In this document: positions 18,387-27,511 of the stretch, piece by piece
Layout: the number at the start of each line of letters is the position of its first letter
How positions within the stretch are numbered: the first letter of the stretch is position 1
Position numbers and translations under genes: made by a program
Assembly (NCBI GenBank): GCA_965208385.1
Contig: CBDBOO010000098.1
Coordinates: 248,001-312,000, forward strand
Length of the DNA: 64,000 bases
Origin: Endozoicomonas sp965208385
GTDB lineage: Bacteria > Pseudomonadota > Gammaproteobacteria > Pseudomonadales > Endozoicomonadaceae
Reading direction: 5' to 3'
The notes under the pieces: model-generated
Seen by the model: only the letters and a program-made list of their open reading frames with translations
The model's database searches: none
What the model was told of the DNA's origin: nothing

Positions 18387-19748
18387 TTATGGCCTGAAAT
18401 CTGACTTATCCAATCCGTGTTTCTTCATTTTCTCATACAATGTTTTTCGAGCAATACCCAGTTGCAGCTGGGTGTCCTTCAAAGAGCCTGCACAATATCC
18501 AAGTGTCTGCTCAATGAGAGCCTTCTCAAATTGATCCAGCTTATCACTCAAGAACGGGCTTTCACTGACGGTTTCCAGAACTTCATCCTGATCATTTATC
18601 CCGGTTAATCCACCGGTCAAAACATAGCGCTCGGCTGAATTTCTCAGTTCACGAACATTACCCGGCCAGTCATGACTCAGTAATTCATTGCTGAAAACCG
18701 GACTGATCTGATTGTATTCACAACCATATCGGGCAGATGCAATCAGTGCAAAGTGCTCAAACAGTAACAGAATATCTTTTTTACGTTCTTTTAATGCAGG
18801 CAATTTCAGGGTTATCACGTTAAGTCGATAGTAGAGATCCCGTCTAAAGCCACCCTCTTCTACCCGTTGCAGAAGATCATCTTTAGTCGCGGCCAATACG
18901 CGGATATTAAGATCTATCAGAGTATTTGAACCCAGCCTTTCAATCTTTCTTTCTTCCAGAACCCGCAGCAACTTCACCTGCAGTAACATGGGCATACTCT
19001 CGATTTCATCCAGAAAGAGGGTACCGCCGTTAGCATGTTCAAATTTACCGACACGACGTTTCTCTGCGCTGGTAAAGGCACCGGCCTCATGACCAAAAAG
19101 CTCGGACTCGATTAAATTCTCAGGAACTGCACCACAGTTTATAGCAACAAATGGGTGCTTTCTTCGATCACTGTGTTCATGAAGATATCGAGCAACCAGT
19201 TCTTTACCAGTCCCGGTGTCTCCATGGATCAGGATATCGGCAGGCGCATTCACTACTCGCTGTATCCTGTTACGCAAAACTTGCATAGGTTGCGTATTCC
19301 CCAGTATTCGCACGCCAGGAACATCCTGATCTTTCAGCTGCTGACGTAGTTTTCGGTTTTCAAGAATGAGGGCACGCTTCTCAAAAGCTCGTGAAATAAT
19401 TTCCAGTAACTTCTCCTGATCAAAGGGTTTCTCTATAAAGTCATAGGCACCCTGCTTCATGGCCGATACCGCCAGGCTTACATCACCATGCCCCGTTACC
19501 ATAATCACCGGTATGGCATCATCTATAGTGTGAGCTCTCTTTAAAACTTCCATTCCATCCACGGGCGACATATTTATGTCCGTAATCAATATGCCAGGCC
19601 AGTCAAACCCAATGTTTTCAAGAGCTTTGTCAACATTGCTTGTGCATTGTGGTATGTAACCAGACAGCTCAAGTGTCTGCTCCATACTGATCCGTATATG
19701 AAAATCATCATCTATAAATACGACTGTGTTCAACTGATCATCTGACAT
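18387..19748 (-). CDS. dctD: Sigma-54-dependent response regulator DctD
   Basis: This 453-aa NtrC-class activator switches on dicarboxylate transport genes. The N-terminal receiver contains VFIDDDFHIR and the phospho-acceptor in ILITDINMSPVDG. The AAA+ domain has Walker A GDTGTGKELVAR, the sigma-54 contact loop as GAFTSA (the commonest form is GAFTGA) and Walker B GGTLFLDEIESM. The C-terminal Fis-type helix-turn-helix is QLQLGIARKTLYEKMKKHG. The start overlaps the dctB stop (TGATG), so the two are coupled. The Gly-to-Ser change in the contact loop is worth noting, but the loop Thr is retained. Confidence 0.95.
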   Translation of the reverse strand: MSDDQLNTVVFIDDDFHIRISMEQTLELSGYIPQCTSNVDKALENIGFDWPGILITDINMSPVDGMEVLKRAHTIDDAIPVIMVTGHGDVSLAVSAMKQGAYDFIEKPFDQEKLLEIISRAFEKRALILENRKLRQQLKDQDVPGVRILGNTQPMQVLRNRIQRVVNAPADILIHGDTGTGKELVARYLHEHSDRRKHPFVAINCGAVPENLIESELFGHEAGAFTSAEKRRVGKFEHANGGTLFLDEIESMPMLLQVKLLRVLEERKIERLGSNTLIDLNIRVLAATKDDLLQRVEEGGFRRDLYYRLNVITLKLPALKERKKDILLLFEHFALIASARYGCEYNQISPVFSNELLSHDWPGNVRELRNSAERYVLTGGLTGINDQDEVLETVSESPFLSDKLDQFEKALIEQTLGYCAGSLKDTQLQLGIARKTLYEKMKKHGLDKSDFRP

Positions 19749-21568
19749 CAGACATCAACTCCTTCCGGCTTAATAATGGCTAATTCCAGACAAAAAACAG
19801 CGCCATGGCCCAATGAAGATTCATCAGGTTCCTGAACGGTGATGCTGCCGTTCATTGATTGAATAATCTGATGTGATATAGACAACCCAAGACCTAATCC
19901 CTGATCCACGTCTCTGGTCGTAACAAAAGGCTCAAACAAACTGTTTTTTATTGCAGGATCAATACCTGCGCCATTGTCAGCCACGATGATTTTAACGTTT
20001 TGCTCTAATCTTTGTATCTCAATACTTATTTTCGGAGTTTCCAGATATTTGACAGCCTGAATAGCATTCGACAGCAAATTCACGAACACCTGCTCTATAC
20101 GAATCAAATTACCAAGTATCTGAACCGGTTCATCCACCCTGACCAGGGTTAAGTTAATGCCATATTTTTTTATTTGAGGAGAAACTATGCCTGTTGCGGC
20201 GTTCAGTGCTTTTTCAAGCGCCACCGGAACCATCACCTCATCAGTTTTACGGGCAAATACTTTTAGCTGCCCCACAATGTCCGTCATATGATTGGCCAGG
20301 GATTTCACTGATTCCAGGTTTTCCCTTACCCGATCAATTCGTGCTTTTTCTAAATAGACCAGTGCATTTGAGGCATAGCTGCGAATAGCGGTCAGCGGTT
20401 GATTCAGTTCATGATTGATCCCCGCTGACATTTGCCCCAGAAGAGCCATTTTTGCCGTCTGGATCAGCTCATTCTGGGCTGACTTCAGTTGTTCGTTACT
20501 TATGGTCAGATCCACCGTACGATCCTGTACTTTCTGATCCAGTTCTTCATTCAAACGCTTTAAACGTGTCTCATTGGTTACCCGCTCTCTTAGATACAAA
20601 AATATCAGAGTCCCGATCAGAATAAGGCCAACGGTGATGACCGCTACCTTAAATACCTGAAAACTCAATGCACTGGTTCGACTGAGAACATGAACTTTCC
20701 AGCCAGCCTCAGGCATTTCCATACTCTGATCAAGGTATTGCTTTGTTTGTTGCTTATCAATTCCAAGGCTGATTAAACGACTATTAGTCCCTTTTAAACT
20801 GAAGGGTTGGGGCAGTTCCTGAAAAGAGAGAGGAGAGAGAAGCCGATTGTCATATCGACGTTCCTGCAATAACTGAACCCTTTCCTCTGCAGATAAGTCC
20901 CCCATGGAATGAAACAGCCAGTCTTTTCGTGTGCTGATAAATACAACTCCCTGTTGATCACTCACCACCATTTCTGCCCGGTCTCGCCCCCAGGGACTAC
21001 GCCATTCATTCTCAATGTCGTATAAACTGAGTTTTACCACCAGTACCCCCAGAATATCCTGCCCATCTCTGACAGGGCTGGAGAAGTAGTAACCACGCTC
21101 TTTTGATGTGGTACCCAAGGCAAAATACCGCCCGTTATTTCCGTTGATTGCCTGTCTGAAATAGGGTCTGAAACTGAAATTTCGTCCTACAAAACTCTTC
21201 TTCTGGCCATAATTACTAGAAGCCTGGGTTCGTCCATCTTTGTCCATAAGGTAAATGGCCGAAGCATCCGTAACTCTGTTCATTCTGCGTAAATATTTAC
21301 TGGCTTTTACAGCATGTTCTTCCTGAATATTTAAATCATTATCTATTAAAGCGTTGTATAACGCAGGATGAGCAGAAATAACCTCCGGAAGCGGAGCGTA
21401 ACGGTCCAGCAGACCCGTTATGTAATTACGATATCGAAACAGCTCATCCAGGGAAGACTGCCGCAAGGAAAGATAACCAATCTGAAAACTCCCCCAGATT
21501 GAAAGGGATATCAGCAAAACAGAAAAGAAGGCAAACCACCCTGCCCGAAACTTTTTTAGAAAACCCAT
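19748..21568 (-). CDS. dctB: C4-dicarboxylate sensor histidine kinase DctB
   Basis: This is the membrane sensor that phosphorylates DctD. It is 606 aa with TM1 at about residues 10-30, a large periplasmic double-PDC sensor (about 35-300) containing ASAIYLMDKDGRTQASSNY and GRYFALGTTSKERGYYFS, TM2 at about 310-330, and a coiled-coil linker. The HisKA box is LLGQMSAGINHELNQPLTAI with the phosphorylated His. The ATPase domain has the N box (NLLSNAIQAVKYL) and DNGAGID. Its order with dctD and the TRAP genes supports the assignment. Confidence 0.94.
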   Translation of the reverse strand: MGFLKKFRAGWFAFFSVLLISLSIWGSFQIGYLSLRQSSLDELFRYRNYITGLLDRYAPLPEVISAHPALYNALIDNDLNIQEEHAVKASKYLRRMNRVTDASAIYLMDKDGRTQASSNYGQKKSFVGRNFSFRPYFRQAINGNNGRYFALGTTSKERGYYFSSPVRDGQDILGVLVVKLSLYDIENEWRSPWGRDRAEMVVSDQQGVVFISTRKDWLFHSMGDLSAEERVQLLQERRYDNRLLSPLSFQELPQPFSLKGTNSRLISLGIDKQQTKQYLDQSMEMPEAGWKVHVLSRTSALSFQVFKVAVITVGLILIGTLIFLYLRERVTNETRLKRLNEELDQKVQDRTVDLTISNEQLKSAQNELIQTAKMALLGQMSAGINHELNQPLTAIRSYASNALVYLEKARIDRVRENLESVKSLANHMTDIVGQLKVFARKTDEVMVPVALEKALNAATGIVSPQIKKYGINLTLVRVDEPVQILGNLIRIEQVFVNLLSNAIQAVKYLETPKISIEIQRLEQNVKIIVADNGAGIDPAIKNSLFEPFVTTRDVDQGLGLGLSISHQIIQSMNGSITVQEPDESSLGHGAVFCLELAIIKPEGVDV

Positions 21569-21681
21569 TAATTGTATTTATTATTTAATGTTATTTTTCA
21601 TAACGGAGTCTATGATTTCCGGATAGGACAAGCAATATAATTCACCTTAGCCCCTTTAATGAAAAAGATATTTCCTACCTC

Positions 21682-21711
21682 AAAAAAAACCCTGCAAAAC
21701 AGGGCTTTTTT
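21682..21711. terminator. Bidirectional-type rho-independent terminator after nhaD
   Basis: CCCTG-CAAAA-CAGGG is flanked by eight A residues on one side and six T residues on the other. It lies 30 bases downstream of the nhaD stop (minus strand) and before dctB, separating the two units. Confidence 0.8.
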
Positions 21712-21741
21712 CAATATTTAAACAGTTTTAACCATTAGCTA

Positions 21742-23136
21742 TTAACTATTAACTAAGAAGTGCACCCAGATACTGGCAGCGTAACCCAGAACAATGACCC
21801 AGCTCCAGCGAAGGTGGCTCATAAAGGTATAACTTCCTTTTGAAACCCCCATCAATGCTACCCCTGCGGCTGAACCGATAGAAAGTAAACTACCCCCTAC
21901 ACCTGCCGTCAGAGTGATCAGCAACCACTGGAAAATATCCATCTGCGGATCCATTCCCAGGATGGCAAACATAACCGGAATATTATCAACCACCGCTGAA
22001 ATCACACCAGCAGAGATGTTTGTCCAGGTGGGTCCCAGATCTGCGTACATGATCTCTGAAACAAGATCCAGATAACCGAGATATCGCAGGCCACCTACAG
22101 AGAAGATGACGCCGAAGAAAAACAACAGCGTATCCCACTCTGCGCGTGCTACTTTTTTATAAACATCAATATTCTGAGCGGGCTCTACAGCGCCTGGAAC
22201 GGCCGCAGTACTGGTCAGACCTCTGATATTCATGCTCCAGGTATAAAACATCAACAGTGACAGTCCTGTCATCATGCCCATAAAGGGCGGTAAACCAAAC
22301 AGCTTCTCAAAACTTACAGCCATGGCAATAGTCACTAAAAACAGAAAGCAGATACCTTTTCCGCCACGCAGAATTTCTGTTGAAAGCTGCTTTGAAACTG
22401 GATGGCTTGTATCTATAAAAAAGCTCATGATGAAAGCTGGCAGAACAAAATTAATGACTGAGGGTAGAAAGAGGTTAAAGAAAGTAAAAAATTCTACCTT
22501 ACCCGCCTGCCAGACCATCAGAGTCGTAATATCGCCAAATGGACTGAAAGCACCACCTGCGTTAGCAGCAACAACAACGTTTATCATGGCCAGTGTCACA
22601 AACTTCGGATTACCAACACCCACGGCCATAATGACCGCCCCCATCAATAGAGCAGTGGTCAGATTGTCTGCGATAGGTGAAATAAAGAATGCCAGTATTC
22701 CGGTAATCCAGAAAAGCGCCCTGTAATTGAACCCCTTACCAATAAGCCAGCTACGCAGAGCGGCGAATATCTGTCGGTCTTCCATGGCATTGATATAGGT
22801 CATGGCTACCAGAAGAAACAGGAACATGGCTGCATATTCTTCCAGATCATGCATCAATGCTGCCTTGAGATCTTCATGGGGAACACCTTCCTGTGATGCA
22901 ATCCAGGCGATCAATACCCAGATAATTCCCGCAGCCAGAATAACCGGTTTCGATTTACGTAAATGCAACTTCTCTTCTGCAATCACCATGCAATAGGCAA
23001 CAACAAATACAAGAATACAAACCCAGGCAATTGGATTCATTGTCGCATGAAGTATTTTTTCTCCTGCAAAACTCATTGATGGCATGAGTGCAAGAAAAAA
23101 GCTAAGAAATATAACGGATTTATTGTTCATAGACAT
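21742..23136 (-). CDS. nhaD: NhaD-type Na+/H+ antiporter
   Basis: This is an inner-membrane sodium/proton antiporter of the NhaD/ArsB-like superfamily, used in salt and alkali tolerance. About 12 hydrophobic segments are visible. Conserved stretches include FFISPIADNLTTALLMGAV, NAGGAFSPFGDITTLMVWQ, AGVISAVVDNIPVMFAILG, and GVGGSLLSIGSAAGVALMG. I chose the ATG at 23136 (MSMNNKSVIFLSFFLALMP), which begins a hydrophobic leader; the frame can be extended 22 codons upstream to 23202, but that adds an unconserved-looking extension. It is followed by a terminator. It fits a marine or salt-adapted host. Confidence 0.93.
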   Translation of the reverse strand: MSMNNKSVIFLSFFLALMPSMSFAGEKILHATMNPIAWVCILVFVVAYCMVIAEEKLHLRKSKPVILAAGIIWVLIAWIASQEGVPHEDLKAALMHDLEEYAAMFLFLLVAMTYINAMEDRQIFAALRSWLIGKGFNYRALFWITGILAFFISPIADNLTTALLMGAVIMAVGVGNPKFVTLAMINVVVAANAGGAFSPFGDITTLMVWQAGKVEFFTFFNLFLPSVINFVLPAFIMSFFIDTSHPVSKQLSTEILRGGKGICFLFLVTIAMAVSFEKLFGLPPFMGMMTGLSLLMFYTWSMNIRGLTSTAAVPGAVEPAQNIDVYKKVARAEWDTLLFFFGVIFSVGGLRYLGYLDLVSEIMYADLGPTWTNISAGVISAVVDNIPVMFAILGMDPQMDIFQWLLITLTAGVGGSLLSIGSAAGVALMGVSKGSYTFMSHLRWSWVIVLGYAASIWVHFLVNS

Positions 23137-23381
23137 ATTTGGTCGTCCTGCTCGATTGACAAGACCCCTCAATTTAACGGCCGCGAAGCATAACTCTGAC
23201 AAGAGCCAAGTGCAAAAAACTAATGCGTGAATGTACTATTTCAACGCTATTATTTGTAGTTTTCTTTATTATCTGACTCGGGATAGAAATAAATGATCAG
23301 GGTAAACCTTCTCATGACTAATTTCATTTCTGACAGGTCAACAGTAACCGCCAATAAATCCGAGTAATTGCCCCATTCCTG

Positions 23382-25013
23382 TTATTTATGTACTTTAGAA
23401 ATCACCCCAGCGGCCTTCTCTGTCCAGGGTAGAAGCTCTTCCAGTTTCTCAACGGTGTCGGCGTAAGGCAGTTCTTTCAAAATGTGACTCAGGTAGTTGA
23501 AGGGCTCTAAACCATTGGCTTTTGCACTTTCGATCAGGCTGTAATACATCGCACTCGCTCTTGCTCCTTTGGGTGTATCGGCAAAGAGCCAGTTCTTCCG
23601 GCCAACAGTGAAGGGGCGGATGGCATTTTCGGCTGCGGCATTACTGATGTTCAGGTGGCCATCTTCACAATACACGACTAGTTTAGGCCATTGATTCAGA
23701 GCGTAGTTCATGGCGGTATGGGTTAAACTGCCCGGCATTAAGCGAGTGACGTTTATCTCAAGCCAGCCATGCAGGTCATCCAGCAACGGTTTACTCCGTT
23801 GCTGTCGTTGATATTGCTTTTCCCGGGCAGTCAGGCTTTTGATCTCGTCTTCTATGACGTACAACTTGCGTATCTTGCCCAAAGCAACATCGGCCTTGCT
23901 GACTTTATTGTTTTGCAGCTTTTTACCTGGCTTGGCTTCGCCTTTTTTTGCATCAGTGAATTTACGGCGGACATGATCAAAGCACCCGAGCTGAGTGATG
24001 CCTTCCTGTTTACACACAGCGGCATAGCTGGCGTAACCATCGGTTTGCAGGTAACCACTGAACCCTTCAAACAGGCGCAGAGGAACCGCCTTGCTTCGGG
24101 AAGGATCGTAGTGAAACAGAACCGATGATTGGCCGGGCGGGCCGCCCAGGGTGACCCACATGTACTTGTCGGAGTTGATTGATTTCTCCGTTTCCTTGAG
24201 CACTTGAACCGTCGTTTCATCCGCATTGATGACAGTCCCTTCTCTCTGGTGATCCATCATCAGATTGATGAGTGGTTGAAGCTGCAATGATAACCGGATT
24301 AACCAGTTAGCCATGGTCGTTCGGGTGATAGAACCGCCATAACGAGCCAGTATTTTCTCCTGTCGGTACAGTGGCAGGGCATCACAATATTTGGCAACAA
24401 TAATGTACGCCAGCATACGAACACTGACGGCTGATTTTGGAATAGGATGCTTGGGAAGTTTTGCTGCTTTAATAGCACGCTTATCTTGCTGGTGTTCGTC
24501 TTGCTCGATGAACACCGCTTTTTGCTGAAGATATTCCAGTACACGCACTTTGGCAGGAATAATATCAAGTTCTTCTTTGACTTTGGTGTAGAAGGTGTTG
24601 ATAGCACCTTCTTTTTCGTCATCACTCAGATCAATATGCACCTGATGGCGAGGAATTGTTTTTGATAACGGCTTTCGGCCTTTGTTTGTCTTGTTGTTTT
24701 TTTTCGTTTCAGGCTCAGGCTGTTCATCGTCGCACTCAGCCAGATCTGCCTCATTGAACATTTCGCCCTGGTTACTCTTTTCCGTACTGCGACCGTACAG
24801 GCGGGCACGTTCAAGGCGAAGGTACTCTTCCAGAATTCCAATACGTTCTTTTTGTTCAGCAATGACAACCGACTTTTTATCAATGACACTGTCTTTTTCA
24901 TGAATAACACTGTCTTTTTCATGAATAACACTCTCCTGAGCATTGATAACCTGAAGCAGGGAGTCAATCAGGGCGATCTCATTTGACAAACACCAATCCT
25001 GTTGCATATTCAA
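23382..25013 (-). CDS. IS66-family transposase TnpC, with start codon supplied by a MITE
   Basis: This is a 543-aa DDE transposase of the IS66 family. It has an N-terminal leucine-zipper-like coiled coil with tandem copies of VIHEKDS, a zinc-binding and linker region, the DDE core beginning NADETTVQVL, and the C-terminal DDE_Tnp_IS66_C region (AAENAIRPFTVGRKNWLFAD and AMYYSLIESAKANGL). The first 13 codons (MNMQQDWCLSNEI) are MITE sequence: the 164-bp MITE at 24969-25132 inserted near the original 5' end and provides a new in-frame start. The original N-terminus read through LAETPASIDSLLQ. No tnpA or tnpB genes are present upstream. Confidence 0.9.
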   Translation of the reverse strand: MNMQQDWCLSNEIALIDSLLQVINAQESVIHEKDSVIHEKDSVIDKKSVVIAEQKERIGILEEYLRLERARLYGRSTEKSNQGEMFNEADLAECDDEQPEPETKKNNKTNKGRKPLSKTIPRHQVHIDLSDDEKEGAINTFYTKVKEELDIIPAKVRVLEYLQQKAVFIEQDEHQQDKRAIKAAKLPKHPIPKSAVSVRMLAYIIVAKYCDALPLYRQEKILARYGGSITRTTMANWLIRLSLQLQPLINLMMDHQREGTVINADETTVQVLKETEKSINSDKYMWVTLGGPPGQSSVLFHYDPSRSKAVPLRLFEGFSGYLQTDGYASYAAVCKQEGITQLGCFDHVRRKFTDAKKGEAKPGKKLQNNKVSKADVALGKIRKLYVIEDEIKSLTAREKQYQRQQRSKPLLDDLHGWLEINVTRLMPGSLTHTAMNYALNQWPKLVVYCEDGHLNISNAAAENAIRPFTVGRKNWLFADTPKGARASAMYYSLIESAKANGLEPFNYLSHILKELPYADTVEKLEELLPWTEKAAGVISKVHK

Positions 25014-25132
25014 AAAGCTAGCTTTAAAAACTGAATTTTTGAGAAGTACAGGAAATTAGGCTTATTTTGGTACTTTTGTGTGCTGAATAATTAGCCAAAC
25101 AGAGAAAGTTAGTGCCAAATGAGATCGCCCTG
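24969..25132 (+). mobile_element. MITE family A, copy 2 (164 bp)
   Basis: It has the same CAGGGCGATCTCATTTG ends as copy 1 and is in the same orientation. The target duplication is the 10-bp GGGAGTCAAT (24959-24968 and 25133-25142). It sits in the 5' end of the IS66 transposase gene and only 28 bases from the end of a related ISAs1-type element. Confidence 0.96.
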
Positions 25133-25160
25133 GGGAGTCAATACTGGCCGGAGTTTCAGC

Positions 25161-25731
25161 CAGGGCCATCTCATTTGGCACTAACCTCCAATAACACCTT
25201 GAAGTAACAGTGTTCTGTACTCATCATCTGCCGCTGCCATTATGCGTCGGTTTTTCACTCCAAGTTTCAGAGAAGTTTCCTGCTTTAACAAGTTAAGTGC
25301 TATCTGTCTGTAAACGGCCATGTTCTCAGGACCAAAGCCTTTTCTGATACGACATTCATCTTCTCTAAACCCAATATCCAGAACCCAATGTAAGTTGTTT
25401 TCAACCGACCAATGAGCCCGAACAGATCTCATGAAATTCTCGGCATCGGTTGTCATGCTTGATATAAAATAACGACGCTCAAGGCTGACCTTTTCACCCT
25501 CATGACGCTCACTTTCCACGACTCCGATCATCGTAAGATCTCGCCAGTCATTACGTTGCTCAAGCCAGCTAATATCAGTACTTACCCAACATCGTCGAGC
25601 TTCTATGCGACCATGCCCTTTATCAATAGTTTCATGAAATTGGGTGCTTTCAGGTAAGATTTTTCTGGTTGCAAGATCATCAAGATAAAGTTTGATATCG
25701 TCGTGCAGTGACTTTTGATTTCCTTTAACAG
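25161..25731 (-). pseudogene. ISAs1-family transposase, C-terminal half, truncated by IS1182
   Basis: On the minus strand the frame is open from AVKGNQKSLHDDIKLYLDDL through RIEARRCWVSTDISWLEQ, ending at 25181 with HWSVENNLHWVLDIGFREDE and a normal C-terminus. This is the second half of an ISAs1/H-repeat-type DDE transposase. The element end lies at 25161 and reads CAGGGCCATCTCATTTGGCA, almost identical to the end of the 164-bp MITE family. The N-terminal half is missing; the break coincides with the CTAG at the left border of the first IS1182 copy. This element, or an intact relative, is the likely mover of the MITEs. Confidence 0.88.
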
Positions 25732-25800
25732 CTAGGAGCCTGACCGAGAACAGGCTTATCTGTTAAGATAGGCCTCAAATCTTGATTCTAATAATGCCAA

Positions 25801-27318
25801 ATGTTGCCACCACCAAAATTTAAGGACAGCCCTGTTGAATTTAATCAGCACTTGCTGTTTCCGACCAATATTTTTGATCTACTTCCCAAGCAGCATGACT
25901 GCTATGTCTATGAAACTATTTTTCAGTACATAGATACCTCTGAAGTTGAGAGCAAGTACCATCATCTCGGCCAACATGCCTATCCTCCCAAGCTGATCAT
26001 TTCCATCCTGATCTACGCCTATAGCCATGGTGTGTTCAGCTCTCGTGAAATTGAAAAGCGATGCCGACAGGACCTGGCTTTCATGTACATCGCCCAAATG
26101 AACTGCCCTAATTTCAGGGTTCTGGGCGACTTCCGTAAAGATCACCTGACATTCTTCCATGATTGCTTTAAGCAAAGTGTCAAACTCGCTCTGGAGCTTA
26201 AAATGGCCTCTCTTGGCCATATCAGTCTTGACGGGTCTAAATTCAAAGCCAGTACGTCAAAGCACAAAGCCATGAGCTATGGTCGACTTAAGGCTAAAGA
26301 AGCAGAGCTGAGTGCTGAGATTGATGATCTGATCAATAAAGCCCGCCAGTGTGATCAGGAAGAAGACGACACTTATCAGGAGGCTAATGGCTACAGTATT
26401 CCTGAAGACTTGCAATTCAAACAAGAGCGTCTCGAGAAAATTAAGAAAGCCAAAAAGGCGCTTGAAGAGCGTGAAGAAACGCTTAATCCGGGCGAACTGA
26501 TAGACGACAAAAAACAAATCAGCTTTTCAGATCATGACGCCCGGATCATGAGCAAAAAAGGACACTGTGAATACAGCTACAACGCACAAATCAGCGTTGA
26601 TAAAGATAACCAAATTATCGTTGGCCAACACGTCAGCCAGAGCGCGAATGATTTACAGGAAGTAGAGCCAGCCCTGGCGGCATTATCCGAGACCACCGAG
26701 GGTGAAACTGTGGATAAGATGAGCTTGGACAATGGCTACAATTCGGGCTCAAATCTACAGACCCTGGACGAGAGTGGTATTGATGCCTATGTCGCCACGG
26801 ACCGTCAGGAAAAGGCCGCAGGGACAGGCCTTGAAAATTCTGACCGGAAGTTTGTCAAAGCCGATTTTACTTACGATGCCGACGCGGATGTATTTATCTG
26901 TCCCGCCAGAAAAAAGCTCGTCACCAAGCCCCAGAGCAAGGCCAAAAGGAAAGGTTATCGTGCAGATAAAGATATATGCACAGAGTGTCCCTATCGCTCA
27001 AGATGCAGCGGCTCAAAGAAAGAAGCTGGCCGGGTGATTCGTACAGACAAATTTGAAGTCGTGCGACAGGCCATGAATAAAAAGATGGAGACAAAAGAAG
27101 CGAAGGCGGTATACGTCCATCGCAAGGTAATTGCAGAGCCACCGTTTGGTCAGATTAAGAATTCCGGTTTCCGGGGCTTTAGCCTCAGAGGTAAAGAGAA
27201 AGTAGATGCGGAATTCTCACTGGTATGCGCGGCGCACAATATGAAAAAATGTGCGACAGCGGTATCCACGGGATCAATCCGTCTTGAAGATGTAAAAAGG
27301 TTGAGAAATGCAGCATAA
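25801..27318 (+). CDS. IS1182-family transposase, copy 1
   Basis: This intact 505-aa DDE transposase has an N-terminal DUF772-type domain (PKLIISILIYAYSHGVFSSREIEKRC and FRVLGDFRKDHL). The catalytic core starts at HISLDGSKFKASTS and continues with ADNGY-type motif SLDNGYNSG. A cysteine-rich zinc segment (ICTECPYRSRCSGSKK) and the C-terminal FGQIKNSGFRGFSLRG with the catalytic Glu region follow. A coiled, highly charged insertion lies around 160-235. It is nearly identical to the second copy (for example Gln versus Glu in IAQMNC/IAEMNC), so the pair arose recently. Confidence 0.95.
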   Translation: MLPPPKFKDSPVEFNQHLLFPTNIFDLLPKQHDCYVYETIFQYIDTSEVESKYHHLGQHAYPPKLIISILIYAYSHGVFSSREIEKRCRQDLAFMYIAQMNCPNFRVLGDFRKDHLTFFHDCFKQSVKLALELKMASLGHISLDGSKFKASTSKHKAMSYGRLKAKEAELSAEIDDLINKARQCDQEEDDTYQEANGYSIPEDLQFKQERLEKIKKAKKALEEREETLNPGELIDDKKQISFSDHDARIMSKKGHCEYSYNAQISVDKDNQIIVGQHVSQSANDLQEVEPALAALSETTEGETVDKMSLDNGYNSGSNLQTLDESGIDAYVATDRQEKAAGTGLENSDRKFVKADFTYDADADVFICPARKKLVTKPQSKAKRKGYRADKDICTECPYRSRCSGSKKEAGRVIRTDKFEVVRQAMNKKMETKEAKAVYVHRKVIAEPPFGQIKNSGFRGFSLRGKEKVDAEFSLVCAAHNMKKCATAVSTGSIRLEDVKRLRNAA

Positions 27319-27365
27319 AGGGTAAGAAAAGGCTTGAAATGGTTAAGTATGACTAAAACTCTTCC

Positions 27366-27392
27366 AAAATCGATCAAATGTTGATCGATTTT
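27366..27392. terminator. Hairpin at 3' end of IS1182 copy 1
   Basis: AAAATCGATCAA-ATG-TTGATCGATTTT is a perfect 12-bp stem with a 3-base loop, about 50 bases after the transposase stop and ending in four T residues. It can act as a terminator in either direction. The second IS copy has the same hairpin. Confidence 0.65.
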
Positions 27393-27511
27393 GAATTCTA
27401 GCTTTTTACTTTGACAGTGCGGGTTAATTCTCGGTCAGGCTCCTAGGAGCCTGACCGAGAACAGGCTTATCTGTTAAGATAGGCCTCAAATCTTGATTCT
27501 AATAATGCCAA

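Larger units (their letters stand above)
25736..27442 (+). mobile_element. IS1182-family element, copy 1 (1707 bp)
   Basis: The ends are inverted repeats GAGCCTGACCGAGAA and TTCTCGGTCAGGCTC. It is flanked by CTAG on both sides (25732-25735 and 27443-27446), and the right CTAG is shared with the next copy. It contains one transposase gene. A 12-bp-stem hairpin (27366-27392) follows the gene. Confidence 0.93.

Noticed and set aside
22274..22726. 150-codon open frame on the plus strand
   Set aside because: It is antisense to nhaD, which has clear family motifs.
23382..25013. MNMQQDWCLSNEI as the natural IS66 transposase N-terminus
   Set aside because: These codons are MITE sequence, also present in the other three MITE copies.
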